DNA of 64,000 bases from Pontibacter virosus (GTDB lineage Bacteria > Bacteroidota > Bacteroidia > Cytophagales > Hymenobacteraceae), in assembly GCF_003096355.1 (NCBI RefSeq), contig NZ_QEKI01000001.1, positions 248,001 to 312,000 on the forward strand. Reading direction: 5' to 3'. How positions within the stretch are numbered: position 1 is the first letter of the stretch; the number at the start of each line of letters is the position of its first letter. This document shows, piece after piece, positions 8,442-17,058 of the stretch. The notes beneath the pieces are model-generated. The model ran no database searches, was not told where the DNA came from, and worked only from the letters and a program-made list of their open reading frames with translations. Position numbers and translations under genes: made by a program.

Positions 8442-9599
8442 ATGCTTTTCCGAGCCCTCGTGCATACCTTCAAAATTACAGCGCTCCTCTGCTGCCTATT
8501 ATTTTATGGATGTGGCAACAGCAGTCAGCTTGTGCTGATAAAGCAGGTTAGATTGTATGACGGCTCAACAATCAGGGAGCAGGTGGATGTACTGATTTCG
8601 GATGGCGTAATTATATCGATTGGGGAACATATAACTGATGCGGCCGCTACCATAGTGGATGGGAAAGGCAAAACCATCATACCGCTATTGGTAAACGCGC
8701 ACGCTCATGTGCATGAACCGCTACATCTAAAAGAAAGCCTGTCGCAGGGTATAGGCACTGTACTCGACCTCTATACATCCAGTGAAAAGGCAAGGCAACT
8801 CCGAATCTACAACGATTCAACACTTTACGCTACTTACTATACCTCTGGACCAGGCGCTACAGCTCCGGGTGGACACGGCACGCAACTAGGTTATGCTGTA
8901 CCCACTGTCTCCCATCCTAGTGAGGCAAGCCTGTTTATTAGGAATAGGGTCGATGATGGAGTCGATTATATCAAAATAATCAGGGAGCCCTTGCGAACTA
9001 CACTAGACTTTAAAACTATTGGAGCACTTATAGAAGCCGCTCATCAAAACGACAAATTAGCCCTGGCGCATATTTCTACTTTGGACGATGCGCTTGCAGT
9101 CAGCGAGTTAAAGGTTGATGGATTTGCGCATATTTGGTTTGACAGCGCAATGGATGAAGAGCAACTGGCTCAACTGGCCACACAAAAACCTTTCGTCATA
9201 CCAACTTTATATGTCACGAAGAAACTCCTGCAATACGTTGACCAAAAGGAGCTGGCCCTGCAACACCTGCACTTTGATGAGCTACAGCAGGAAGTGTATA
9301 GATTACACCAAAAACAAATACTCTTACTAGCCGGAACAGATGCGCCTAATCTAGGTATAAACTACCATGATGGCTTGTTGGAGGAATTGAGGTTACTAAA
9401 GGCATCTGGCCTTAGCGATTTTGAAGTACTGAAAACTGCCACCATCAACCCGGCAATCGCTTTCAATTTTTTGGAGAACCAGCTTATCAAAGAGAATAAT
9501 AAAGCTAACTTTTTACTGATTAATGGCGACCCAACTAGTGACATTGAGTCCATTACCAAAATCATGGGAATTTGGAAAAGCGGGACGAGGATAAAATAA
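8442..9599 (+). CDS. Lipoprotein amidohydrolase (imidazolonepropionase/dipeptidase-like superfamily)
   Basis: The 385-residue protein has a lipoprotein signal (CCLLFYGC) and then an amidohydrolase barrel. The metal-binding pair appears as NAHAHVH, followed by DYIKIIRE (possible carboxylated Lys), LALAHIS, GFAHIWFD and the C-terminal ligand LLAGTDAPN. It probably hydrolyses a C-N bond of a cyclic or peptide-like substrate in the periplasm or at the outer membrane; the substrate cannot be predicted. An earlier TTG in frame at 8421 exists, but the ATG at 8442 fits the lipoprotein signal. It is monocistronic: a -7 box precedes it and a terminator follows. Confidence 0.85.
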   Translation: MLFRALVHTFKITALLCCLLFYGCGNSSQLVLIKQVRLYDGSTIREQVDVLISDGVIISIGEHITDAAATIVDGKGKTIIPLLVNAHAHVHEPLHLKESLSQGIGTVLDLYTSSEKARQLRIYNDSTLYATYYTSGPGATAPGGHGTQLGYAVPTVSHPSEASLFIRNRVDDGVDYIKIIREPLRTTLDFKTIGALIEAAHQNDKLALAHISTLDDALAVSELKVDGFAHIWFDSAMDEEQLAQLATQKPFVIPTLYVTKKLLQYVDQKELALQHLHFDELQQEVYRLHQKQILLLAGTDAPNLGINYHDGLLEELRLLKASGLSDFEVLKTATINPAIAFNFLENQLIKENNKANFLLINGDPTSDIESITKIMGIWKSGTRIK

Positions 9600-9647
9600 A
9601 GCTCTTCTGGTAAAACAAGGTATCAGAGAGGTTATACCTGCTAAAGC

Positions 9648-9680
9648 AAAAACGGCAGGCCTAAGGCCTGCCCTTTTCAA
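9648..9680. terminator. Bidirectional terminator between amidohydrolase and ruvB
   Basis: GGCAGGCC (9654-9661) pairs with GGCCTGCC (9665-9672) over a TAA loop. A runs on the left and T runs on the right let it work for both convergent genes. Confidence 0.85.
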
Positions 9681-9697
9681 AATATCACAAACAATTA

Positions 9698-10741
9698 TTA
9701 CTCAGCCTGATCAAACAACCCGCCAGCCACTACCTGCTGCGGAGGAATTTTACCTAAGTGGCGGTACGCAGCTTCTGTCGCTTCACGTCCACGGGCGGTG
9801 CGCTTGATGTAGCCTTCCTGGATCAGGAACGGTTCGTATACCTCCTCAATCGTCTCGGCTTCTTCGCCGCAGGCTGTCGCAATGGTAGATAGGCCTACCG
9901 GACCGCCCTTGTACTTGTCGATGATGCAGGACAGGATACGCTTGTCCATGTCATCGAGACCGTTATGATCTACATCCAGAGCAGCCAGGGCGAAACGCGC
10001 GATCTCCACATCGATGGTACCGTTACTTTTTACCTGCGCAAAGTCGCGGGTACGGCGCAACAGGTTGTTAGCGATACGCGGTGTACCACGGCTACGACGG
10101 GCAATCTCGAAAGCGGCATCCTCATGTATAGGAGCACCCAATAAAGCAGAGGAGCGCTTCACAATCGAAGTCAGCAACTCGGCATCATAGTACTCCAGGC
10201 GTGAGTTAATACTGAAACGGGCCCGCAGCGGAGCCGTCAGCAAGCCGGAACGCGTCGTGGCACCGATCAGCGTAAACGGATTCAGGCTGATCTGCACTGA
10301 GCGGGCATTCGGACCAGAGTCGAGCATAATGTCGATCTTGTAATCCTCCATCGCCGAGTACAGGTACTCTTCCACAATCGGGTTAAGGCGGTGGATCTCG
10401 TCGATGAAGAGCACATCGTTCGGATCGAGGTTGGTGAGCAAACCTGCCAGATCGCTGGGCTTGTCCAGTACCGGTCCGGAGGTCATTTTTATACCTGCGT
10501 CCAGCTCTGAGGCGATAATGTGCGACAGTGTGGTTTTACCCAGGCCGGGAGGTCCGTGCAGCAGCACGTGGTCTAACGCCTCGCCACGGTTCTTGGCCGC
10601 CAGCACAAATATTTTGAGGTTCTCCACCACTTTGGCCTGCCCTGTAAAGTCGGCAAAGCTCAGCGGGCGAAGCGCCTTGTCTATGTCTTTTTCGACCGGC
10701 GACATGTAGTCGTTACTGCCAGTCAGGTAATCTTCTCTCAT
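9698..10741 (-). CDS. ruvB: Holliday junction branch-migration helicase RuvB
   Basis: RuvB is the hexameric AAA+ motor that drives branch migration with RuvA during recombination repair. The 347-residue protein has Walker A GPPGLGKT (63-70), Walker [10 protein letters not shown] (111-119), sensor 1 IGATTRSG and the C-terminal winged-helix domain (about 265-335, ending [10 protein letters not shown]). Length is normal. The gene stands alone, as usual in Bacteroidota, without ruvA or ruvC beside it. The first ATG in frame is used. A near-consensus -7 box (TACCTTTA on the minus strand) lies about 40 bases upstream. Confidence 0.98.
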   Translation of the reverse strand: MREDYLTGSNDYMSPVEKDIDKALRPLSFADFTGQAKVVENLKIFVLAAKNRGEALDHVLLHGPPGLGKTTLSHIIASELDAGIKMTSGPVLDKPSDLAGLLTNLDPNDVLFIDEIHRLNPIVEEYLYSAMEDYKIDIMLDSGPNARSVQISLNPFTLIGATTRSGLLTAPLRARFSINSRLEYYDAELLTSIVKRSSALLGAPIHEDAAFEIARRSRGTPRIANNLLRRTRDFAQVKSNGTIDVEIARFALAALDVDHNGLDDMDKRILSCIIDKYKGGPVGLSTIATACGEEAETIEEVYEPFLIQEGYIKRTARGREATEAAYRHLGKIPPQQVVAGGLFDQAE

Positions 10742-10885
10742 AAAATGCTATCTGATTTAGCGCTTTCTGCTATACCTAAAGGTAACAGTTTCAGCGTTGC
10801 TTTCGCTCCATTTCTGCAGACGAATTTACTAAATTTTGCTAATTATATTATAGCAATTCACCATAAATCTAATCTGATTAGCAAA

Positions 10886-10920
10886 ACAAAAGGCAGCCAC
10901 TCCTGCAGCTGCCTTTCTTA
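10886..10920 (-). terminator. Terminator of the glutaryl-CoA dehydrogenase gene
   Basis: AAAGGCAGC (10889-10897) pairs with GCTGCCTTT (10908-10916). On the minus strand the stem is followed by a T-rich run. Confidence 0.8.
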
Positions 10921-10957
10921 TACATATGGCCTGCCCTGTTTCTAGGCAGAGTTGGGT

Positions 10958-12136
10958 CTATTTAAACGCAGGTATACCTGTGATATCAGCACCTGTGATA
11001 AGCAAGTGAATATCGTGGGTACCCTCGTAGGTGATCACTGATTCCAGGTTCATCATGTGGCGCATGATCGGATAATCGCCCGTAATGCCCATGCCGCCGT
11101 GAATCTGGCGTGCTTCGCGAGCGATGTGTAGGGCCATGTCCACGTTGTTGCGCTTGGCCATCGAGATTTGCTGCGTGGTAGCTTTGCCTTCGTTTTTCAA
11201 GGTACCCAGTCTCCAGGCCAACAGCTGCGCCTTCGTAATCTCGGTCAGCATCTCAGCCAGTTTCTTCTGCGTGAGCTGGAAAGCGCCGATCGGCTTATCG
11301 AACTGGATGCGTTCCATGGCGTACTTGCGCGCCGACTCGTAGCAGTCGATGGCCACACCAATCGCACCCCAGGCAATGCCGTAGCGGGCAGAATCGAGGC
11401 AACCGAGCGGACCGCGCAGACCTTCTATATTTGGAAGCAGGTTCTCTTTCGGCACTTTTACATTGTCGAATACCAGCTCGCCGGTGCAGCTGGCGCGCAG
11501 GCTCCACTTGTTATGTATCTCCGGTGTAGAGAAGCCTTCCATGCCGCGCTCCACGATCAGGCCTTTGATACGGCCTTCTTCGTTTTTAGCCCACACCACT
11601 GCCACCTGACTCTCCGGTGAGTTGGAAATCCACATCTTAGCGCCATTGAGCAGGTAATGGTCGCCCATGTCTTTGATGTTGGTCGTCATACCCCCCGGGT
11701 TTGAACCATGGTCAGGCTCGGTTAAGCCGAAGCAGCCCAGCCACTCCCCGCTTGCCAGTTTCGGCAGGTACTTTTTACGCTGCTCTTCCGAGCCGTAGGC
11801 ATAGATCGGGTACATTACCAGCGAGCCCTGCACAGAAGCCGTAGAGCGCATACCGGAGTCACCACGCTCGATCTCCTGCATGATGATGCCGTAGCTAATG
11901 TAGTCCAGTCCGCCGCCGCCGTACTCGGCAGGTATAGTCGGGCCGAAAGCACCCACATCACCGAATTTCTTCACGATCTCAGAAGGGAAATGCGCGTCCT
12001 GCGTCCACTGCTCGATGTTCGGAGAAATCTCGCGCTTCACAAATTCACGCAAGGACTGGCGTATGAGGATATGCTCCTCAGTCAGTAAGTCGTCAATGTT
12101 ATAGTAGTCAGGAGCTCCTGATGATTCGTAGGCCAT
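10958..12136 (-). CDS. gcdH: Glutaryl-CoA dehydrogenase
   Basis: This flavoenzyme oxidises and decarboxylates glutaryl-CoA to crotonyl-CoA in lysine and tryptophan breakdown. The 392-residue length fits. Specific marks are the block SVQGSLVMYPIYAYGSEEQR with Arg97 just upstream (substrate carboxylate binding in the human enzyme), LGCFGLTEPDHGSNPGGM, and the C-terminal TYEGTHDIH at 369-377 with the catalytic Glu371. These separate it from short- and medium-chain acyl-CoA dehydrogenases. It is transcribed alone, with a TAnnTTTG box at 12172-12179 and its own terminator. The lysine-type aldehyde dehydrogenase at 50985 may act earlier in the same pathway. Confidence 0.9.
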   Translation of the reverse strand: MAYESSGAPDYYNIDDLLTEEHILIRQSLREFVKREISPNIEQWTQDAHFPSEIVKKFGDVGAFGPTIPAEYGGGGLDYISYGIIMQEIERGDSGMRSTASVQGSLVMYPIYAYGSEEQRKKYLPKLASGEWLGCFGLTEPDHGSNPGGMTTNIKDMGDHYLLNGAKMWISNSPESQVAVVWAKNEEGRIKGLIVERGMEGFSTPEIHNKWSLRASCTGELVFDNVKVPKENLLPNIEGLRGPLGCLDSARYGIAWGAIGVAIDCYESARKYAMERIQFDKPIGAFQLTQKKLAEMLTEITKAQLLAWRLGTLKNEGKATTQQISMAKRNNVDMALHIAREARQIHGGMGITGDYPIMRHMMNLESVITYEGTHDIHLLITGADITGIPAFK

Positions 12137-12171
12137 AGCTTATTTCGTTGTTTTAAGGAAAGGGTAATACG

Positions 12172-12179
12172 CAAATATA
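12172..12179 (-). promoter_or_regulatory. -7 box for gcdH
   Basis: The minus strand reads TATATTTG, an exact TAnnTTTG match, 35 bases before the ATG. Confidence 0.55.
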
Positions 12180-12194
12180 ACAAGTTTTCTGAAT

Positions 12195-12256
12195 CAGGGT
12201 TTGTTGGGTGGTGAAATTGCTAAACGGCTGAATAGTTAGATGGCTAAATGGGTCGA
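12195..12256. repeat. AT-rich intergenic repeat segment (gctaaa/gctgaa/ttag type)
   Basis: The stretch GGTGAAATTGCTAAACGGCT and what follows (gaatagttagatggctaaatggg) resembles the longer repeat arms at 28347-28571 and 36093-36300. It is a short, single-arm copy between gcdH and the terminator of the TonB receptor. Confidence 0.45.
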
Positions 12257-12273
12257 TATAAACCCAGATCATA

Positions 12274-12302
12274 AAAAAGCCCCACCTATTGGCGGGGCCT
12301 TT
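12274..12302 (-). terminator. Terminator of the TonB receptor gene
   Basis: GCCCCACC pairs with GGCGGGGC (one wobble) over TATT. On the minus strand a run of T follows the stem. Confidence 0.85.
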
Positions 12303-12325
12303 CCAAAAAAAAATCTCAATCTATG

Positions 12326-14833
12326 TTAAAATCTTAAACCTACTGAGGCCAGGAAATTGCGTGTGGCCTGCGGGTAGTAGAAGTTCTCTGTCACCTGTTC
12401 GCCACCCGCTATGTAGCTATAGGTATAGCCATTGGCAGCGTAGCGTTCGTTGAAGATGTTATTGACCAGCAAGCCGAGCTCCAGCCCTTTCAACACACCG
12501 GTAAAACCGGTGGTGTAGCGCAGCCGCAGGTCGCCCACCTGGTAGGCAGGTATAATGCGGCTTTCATTTTGGGTATTGTCCAGGTACTGCTTGCTCACCG
12601 TTTTGTAAAGAAAGGCAGCTTTCAGGCCTTTCAGTACTTCCACCTCCAGCTGCGTAGCCGACACAAAATCTGGGGAGAAGGCAATAGTGGCTTCGTTATA
12701 GGTGTTTTTGGCCTGTCCACCTTCGTCATAGTCGTCGATGTACTCTTCGAAGTCACGCACCTTGTTCTGGCTGTAGCTCAGGTTGCTGCTCAGGCTTGCA
12801 AAAGTGCCCAAACGCAACGCTCCGGCCAGCTCTATACCCTGGCGGTAGCTGCGATCAATGTTGGTACGGGTATAAGCACCCACATCGTTTATCTCGCCAG
12901 TCAGCACCAATTGGTTTTGGTAGTCCATAAAGAAGTAGTTCGCTTCCAGACTTGCACCCAGTTCACGACCAACCAACTCACCCAGCGCCAGCTGACCGCG
13001 GTAGCCAGCCTCCAGATTGCGCAGCGTTTCGTGCTTCGGACGGCTATCAGCGGTAGACTCCGTAAAGTCTTTGCGCACAGGCTCCCGGTTGCCAATGGCA
13101 TAAGAAGCGTATAGCTGATGGCCCGGCTTAAACTCGTAGCTTATACCTGCCTTGGGATTGTAGAAGGTATAATCCACCTCCTGCTCCAGGTTTTCAAAAT
13201 TTCTGTCTATCCCCTCGAAGGTATAATTGATCGCACGCACCTGCATGTCTCCAAACAGGTTCAGCTGCTCTGTCAGACTGTAAGTCACCTTACCAAAGAC
13301 ATTGAAGTCCGTCTTCACTGCATTGTTGTCGTAATAGCGGTCGCGGATGTTGGACGTGGAGGCATAGCGGGCCCAGATAACCTCACCGAAGTGGTCGCCG
13401 TCATACCGGTTCCAGGCGCCACCCAATGTCGCATTGAGGCGTGGCGTCGGGTTGTATTGCAAGGCATAAGTGGCGCCAAAAAAATGGTTGTCGAGCCAGC
13501 GGCGGCGGATCAGGTCAGTTCTGCTGATTACCTCGTCACCAATCTGCACGTTCGGCAGCGCGTAGTTCGACAGGCGGTCGTTCTTTCTGAACTGCTCGTA
13601 GTAACCGCGGCCATAGGTATAGTGGAGTGCGCCAGAGAAAGTAAGCTCCGGAGAGAAATCATGCGACAGGTGCAACTGGTAGTGATCCTGCTGGTAGTTG
13701 TCGGTTTCGTTGTCGTAGGTATAGTAGTTGTACCGGCGACCGGCGGTGCGCAGGTTCTGGATCTGCTCTATGTCATTTGCACTATACTGGCCATAATCGT
13801 CCGGGTAATAATTGCGGTCGATGTAGGCCTGCAGGTCGGCGTCGTTGCCGTACACCAGCGCCTCTGGGGTGCCATACCAGGCCTGGTAGGTCTGCTCCTG
13901 GCCCGAGAAGGTCACAAATTTCACTGTTGTTTTGTCGCCATAATAGCCACCCGAGAAATACATGGATTTCAGGTCGGAGAAGGCACGGTCGATGTAGCCG
14001 TCGGACTTGATGCGCGACAAACGGCCGTCGAAAGCGAATTTGCCGTTTATCAGACCAGTGCCGAAGCGCACGTTGTTTTTCCAGGTGTTGAATGAGCCGT
14101 AGCTGTTGTCAGTTTCGGCATAGGCCTCGCGGCGTACTTTTTGGGTCTGGATGTTAATACTTGCTCCAAAAGCACCGGCTCCGTTAGTCGACGTGCCCAC
14201 ACCGCGTTGCACCTGCATGTCTTCTACTGAAGAGGCAAAATCCGGCATGTTCACAAAAAAAGTACCATGACTTTCGGAGTCGTTAACAGGTATACCGTTC
14301 ACGGTCACGTTGATGCGGGTGATATCGGAGCCACGAATGCGGATACCGGTATAGCCCACGCCAGCGCCGGCATCAGAGTTTACCACCACCGAGGGCGTTT
14401 GCTCCAGCAGGTATGGCAGGTCCTGCCCGAAATTGCGCTCGGCGATCTCTTCGCGCGTCACGTTCGTGAAAGTCGTGCCGGTTCGTTCGTTGGCACGGGT
14501 AGACGATATCAATACCTCTTCTGTGCTCACACTGACAGGCTGCAGCACCAGGCGCAGTTCGGTATCGGCGTTGAGTTGTACCTGTCTGCTCAACTGGCCG
14601 TAGCCCAGGTAAGACACCCGCAAGGTATAGCTGCCAGCCGACAGGTTCTGGAATTGAAAGCGGCCATCTGGGCCAGATACGGTGGCTTGGTTGCTGCCAG
14701 CAAGTACTACGGTGGCTCCCGCCAGCGCTTCGTTCTGGACTGCATCGGTTACGTAGCCGCTCAGACTGTACTGAGCGAGCAACTGCAATGGCAACAGTAC
14801 AACGACCGCCATCACAATCAGTAATTTTTTCAT
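12326..14833 (-). CDS. TonB-dependent outer-membrane receptor, probably for thiamine or a precursor
   Basis: The 835-residue receptor has a signal peptide (MKKLLIVMAVVVLLPLQLLAQ), a carboxypeptidase-regulatory-like domain (about 22-100), a plug (about 105-225, with GIRIRGSDITRINVTVNGIPVNDSESHG) and a 22-strand-type barrel ending in VGLRF with a terminal Phe. It imports its ligand using TonB energy. The ligand is inferred: a TPP riboswitch lies in the leader, which in Bacteroidota marks outer-membrane thiamine receptors. I start at 14833 because that ATG begins the signal peptide; an upstream in-frame start at 14863 would add ten residues. A PnuC/PnuT-type inner-membrane transporter lies 3 kb away at 17713. 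Confidence 0.9.
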   Translation of the reverse strand: MKKLLIVMAVVVLLPLQLLAQYSLSGYVTDAVQNEALAGATVVLAGSNQATVSGPDGRFQFQNLSAGSYTLRVSYLGYGQLSRQVQLNADTELRLVLQPVSVSTEEVLISSTRANERTGTTFTNVTREEIAERNFGQDLPYLLEQTPSVVVNSDAGAGVGYTGIRIRGSDITRINVTVNGIPVNDSESHGTFFVNMPDFASSVEDMQVQRGVGTSTNGAGAFGASINIQTQKVRREAYAETDNSYGSFNTWKNNVRFGTGLINGKFAFDGRLSRIKSDGYIDRAFSDLKSMYFSGGYYGDKTTVKFVTFSGQEQTYQAWYGTPEALVYGNDADLQAYIDRNYYPDDYGQYSANDIEQIQNLRTAGRRYNYYTYDNETDNYQQDHYQLHLSHDFSPELTFSGALHYTYGRGYYEQFRKNDRLSNYALPNVQIGDEVISRTDLIRRRWLDNHFFGATYALQYNPTPRLNATLGGAWNRYDGDHFGEVIWARYASTSNIRDRYYDNNAVKTDFNVFGKVTYSLTEQLNLFGDMQVRAINYTFEGIDRNFENLEQEVDYTFYNPKAGISYEFKPGHQLYASYAIGNREPVRKDFTESTADSRPKHETLRNLEAGYRGQLALGELVGRELGASLEANYFFMDYQNQLVLTGEINDVGAYTRTNIDRSYRQGIELAGALRLGTFASLSSNLSYSQNKVRDFEEYIDDYDEGGQAKNTYNEATIAFSPDFVSATQLEVEVLKGLKAAFLYKTVSKQYLDNTQNESRIIPAYQVGDLRLRYTTGFTGVLKGLELGLLVNNIFNERYAANGYTYSYIAGGEQVTENFYYPQATRNFLASVGLRF

Positions 14834-14907
14834 GGAAGTGTAAAAAAGAATAAGTTGAAACATACAGACCTGCCTGGGGCCGGCAGCCTGCTACATTGTT
14901 TCCCCGC

Positions 14908-14986
14908 GTTTTTCCCTTCGCCGGCATTACCCGGATCAGGTTCAATGGGTATGATCTCAGCCCGTTGTTATAAGGCACCCCTAAAC
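14908..14986 (-). promoter_or_regulatory. TPP riboswitch (THI element)
   Basis: On the minus strand the conserved blocks occur in order: AGGGGTGCC, GGCTGAGA, ATACCC, GAACCTGATC, then GTAATGCCGGCGAAGGGAA. These are the P2/P3 and P4/P5 cores of the thiamine pyrophosphate riboswitch. It starts directly after a strong promoter and ends about 75 bases before the receptor ATG. No clear intrinsic terminator lies between, so control of translation initiation or an alternative stem is likely. Confidence 0.95.
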
Positions 14987-14991
14987 TGCTA

Positions 14992-15023
14992 CAAAGGTAG
15001 ACCCGTTTTTTGATCAAAACAAA
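14992..15023 (-). promoter_or_regulatory. Complete Bacteroidota promoter of the thiamine-receptor transcript
   Basis: On the minus strand, TTTG (15020-15023) is followed after exactly 20 bases by TACCTTTG (14992-14999), matching the -33/-7 consensus TTTG-N17-23-TAnnTTTG. The predicted transcription start falls at the first base of the riboswitch. Confidence 0.75.
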
Positions 15024-15228
15024 GTCCTATGGTGCAAAGAATGGCTAATCCACTGTATCAAGCAGTTAAGTGCAATTTTATTTTAACAAAAGCCGATAAC
15101 CACTTACGGGCAAACTACGTTGAAAACAATACAAGGCATGTTTTCAGGCATCCGCTCTGACAAAGCAGTGTTTGCTGGGAGAACAGGCTGGCTGAACTAA
15201 TTTTAGAGAGAGTTTAAGAAGAAATGTG

Positions 15229-15477
15229 ATGATGATCAGCTTACTGTATACTTTAGCACTGCTAACGATACTGGCATATTACGCTTTCGCTCCACGCAAA
15301 AAATTCAGAGGGTCTTCCTCTACTGATAACGATGACGATGGAGGCGAGCCACTAGGCGACGATCTGCCAGATCTGGACCTGCCACCCGGCATATCATTGC
15401 CCATCAATGACTATGAACCGCAATATGACCTGAGACGCATCAAGGTTCCCAAGTTTCCAGAGCCTTCCCTGCAATGA
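15229..15477 (+). CDS. Small single-pass membrane protein
   Basis: The 82-residue product has an N-terminal membrane helix (MMISLLYTLALLTILAYYAFA), a basic stop-transfer segment (PRKKFRG), an acidic linker (STDNDDDGGEPLGDDLPDLDLP) and a Pro-rich tail (VPKFPEPSLQ). I do not recognise the family. Three consecutive start candidates (GTG 15226, ATG 15229, ATG 15232) exist; I use 15229. An imperfect -7 box (TAATTTTA) lies near 15199 and a strong terminator follows directly, so it is a separate unit. Composition and the clean terminator favour a real gene. Confidence 0.6.
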   Translation: MMISLLYTLALLTILAYYAFAPRKKFRGSSSTDNDDDGGEPLGDDLPDLDLPPGISLPINDYEPQYDLRRIKVPKFPEPSLQ

Positions 15478-15486
15478 AACACAATG

Positions 15487-15535
15487 AAACCAAAAAGTCC
15501 CCTGCTCGACCATTCGACAGGGGACTTTTTGGTTT
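15487..15535. terminator. Bidirectional terminator with an 18-bp perfect stem
   Basis: AAACCAAAAAGTCCCCTG (15487-15504) pairs perfectly with CAGGGGACTTTTTGGTTT (15518-15535). It serves the small membrane protein (plus) and the mutarotase-like gene (minus). Confidence 0.95.
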
Positions 15536-15551
15536 AAAGGCTATACTTCTG

Positions 15552-16427
15552 CTATAGCACTTCCATGGTAAAGGTGCGTTCGAACACATGCATCGGACTG
15601 AGCAGGTTGATTCCCTCCTTTTTTTCCAACTCGCCGGACTCCCCGTCACGACCCGCTATACCACACCAGGGCTCAATGCATACGTAAGGCGATGGTCCCG
15701 GCTTTGCCCAGATGCCCAGGTATGGAAAACCCGGAAAGGTCATTTCAATGCGGCGTTGGTTAGTGCGGCTGCCCAACGAGAGTTTGTCTGAGTTCAGGTT
15801 TTTGAACACCAGGGCATCCTTGTCGAAATAACTGTGCTTCAGGGGCAACACCCGATCGTGTTCCAGCACCTTTTCCGTGTCGCCGCTTTGCAGCCCTTCG
15901 TCCGTGAGCAGGTAGCGGTGAAGGGTTTCCTCTTTCTCAAACTCGATGAAATAGTCTTCGTAGTGCTCGCCTCCATAAAACGGCACGTTAAAGCCCGGAT
16001 GGCCCCCGATGGAAAAGTACATGCCCTTCTTGTCGCGGTTGAGTACCTGGTAAGTCACCGACAGCTTGTTGTTCTCGAGTTTGTACGCAACCAGGAGCCT
16101 GAACTTAAACGGGTATACCTGCAGGGTTTCTTCGTCGTCCTCTAGCTCAAATACCAGTTTGTCATCTTCCTCCTCTATTAGCTTAAACTCCTTGTGCCGT
16201 GCAAAACCATGGCGTTTCAGAGCAAATATTTCGTCTTCGTAGGTATAGGTTCCCTCAGGCAGTTCCCCTACAATCGGGAAAAGGTTGGGCGCATGGCTTG
16301 CCCATATCTCCGGGTTAGCCTGCCAAATAAACTCCAGCCCCTCGTCTAGCTTTACGAAGTGCTGCAACTCGGCGCCTTTGCTCTCGACGCCCACCTTAAA
16401 GTTATAGTTCTGTAAATGGTATAGCAT
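15552..16427 (-). CDS. Aldose 1-epimerase family protein (LacX-like mutarotase)
   Basis: The 291-residue cytoplasmic protein belongs to the galactose-mutarotase-like superfamily. Visible motifs are LKRHGFARHKEF at about 70-81 (conserved His-Gly-Phe-Ala-Arg) and FSIGGHPGFNVPF at about 138-150 with the second active-site His. It is shorter than GalM and matches the LacX-type subgroup, whose sugar or sugar-phosphate substrate is unclear. It lies 15 bases after the NadR-like kinase gene on the same strand, so both are probably cotranscribed; the functional link is not known. Confidence 0.85.
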   Translation of the reverse strand: MLYHLQNYNFKVGVESKGAELQHFVKLDEGLEFIWQANPEIWASHAPNLFPIVGELPEGTYTYEDEIFALKRHGFARHKEFKLIEEEDDKLVFELEDDEETLQVYPFKFRLLVAYKLENNKLSVTYQVLNRDKKGMYFSIGGHPGFNVPFYGGEHYEDYFIEFEKEETLHRYLLTDEGLQSGDTEKVLEHDRVLPLKHSYFDKDALVFKNLNSDKLSLGSRTNQRRIEMTFPGFPYLGIWAKPGPSPYVCIEPWCGIAGRDGESGELEKKEGINLLSPMHVFERTFTMEVL

Positions 16428-16442
16428 AGCAAGGTTATGGTT

Positions 16443-16964
16443 TTAGGTATGTTGCAGGAGCATCGCGTCGATGTACGCAGTGGCCTTACTGAAACGGTCT
16501 TCGTGCTGTCCGCTGATCTCCAGATAGGGCACCTGCAGCGCTTCCAGTTCACGCTTGTACCAGTCATAAAAGTACTGGCGCAAGTGCGGATGCTCCCGTT
16601 GCGGATCAGGCTCCCACGGCAAATCAACGCCCATCAGCAGGTAAAGGTTGTAGTCCTGTTGCTTTAGTTTTTGCAGCACCCAGTCGGGGCATTCACCGAA
16701 GGCATGCTCACTCCATATTTTGATCACCAGCAGGTCGGTGTCTGAGAAGAGTAAGCGCTCAGCCTGTGACTCCATCTGGGCTTCCAGTGCCAGTTGTCCT
16801 CTGGCAATCTGCTCTAGGTCCTGCAAGGTATAGGGCCTGTCGAGCGTTTCGATATAGGTGCGGGCATACTCGGGTACCCACACCGTGTTATAGTGCACGG
16901 CCAACTGCTGCGACAGCGTGGATTTGCCCGTGGATTCAGGCCCTGTGATGGCGACTTTCAACAT
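16443..16964 (-). CDS. NadR-like P-loop kinase (ribosylnicotinamide-kinase domain only)
   Basis: The 173-residue protein has Walker A GPESTGKST (8-16), VPEYARTY, DTDLLVIKIWSE and DLPWEPDPQREHPHLRQYF, the signature set of the kinase half of NadR (AAA_28). It lacks the adenylyltransferase domain. The family phosphorylates nicotinamide riboside; because a thiamine riboswitch-controlled receptor and a PnuC/PnuT gene are close, a vitamin kinase for another PnuC-family cargo such as thiamine is possible. I start at 16964, which is four bases after a TACCTTTG promoter box. The first codons form one arm of a 20-base inverted repeat (see findings). Confidence 0.85.
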   Translation of the reverse strand: MLKVAITGPESTGKSTLSQQLAVHYNTVWVPEYARTYIETLDRPYTLQDLEQIARGQLALEAQMESQAERLLFSDTDLLVIKIWSEHAFGECPDWVLQKLKQQDYNLYLLMGVDLPWEPDPQREHPHLRQYFYDWYKRELEALQVPYLEISGQHEDRFSKATAYIDAMLLQHT

Positions 16965-17008
16965 ATCGCAAAGGTAGGTCAATTCTGCTGAAAGTCGCCA
17001 TCACAGGG
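16941..17008. repeat. 20-bp perfect inverted repeat around the kinase start codon
   Basis: CCCTGTGATGGCGACTTTCA (16941-16960), inside the coding sequence, is repeated exactly in reverse complement at 16989-17008, upstream of the promoter box. The 28-base spacer holds the start codon and the -7 box. Similarity stops abruptly at both ends. Confidence 0.95.
16969..16976 (-). promoter_or_regulatory. -7 box directly before the kinase start codon
   Basis: The minus strand reads TACCTTTG, an exact match, followed by only four bases (CGAT) before the ATG. If used, the mRNA would be leaderless or nearly so. Confidence 0.55.
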
Positions 17009-17013
17009 AGAGC

Positions 17014-17058
17014 CAAAAAAAGCTGCCGTCAGCAGGTTTCCCCACCAGCGGCAGCCTT
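17014..17058 (-). terminator. Hairpin terminator upstream of the kinase gene
   Basis: GCTGCCG (17022-17028) pairs with CGGCAGC (17049-17055). On the minus strand the stem is followed by seven T. It would stop transcripts coming from 17060-17310. Confidence 0.75.

Noticed and set aside
13118..14095. Long plus-strand open frame (325 codons) opposite the TonB receptor
   Set aside because: It is antisense to a well-conserved beta-barrel; the Val-rich, low-complexity peptide is a mirror effect of codon use.
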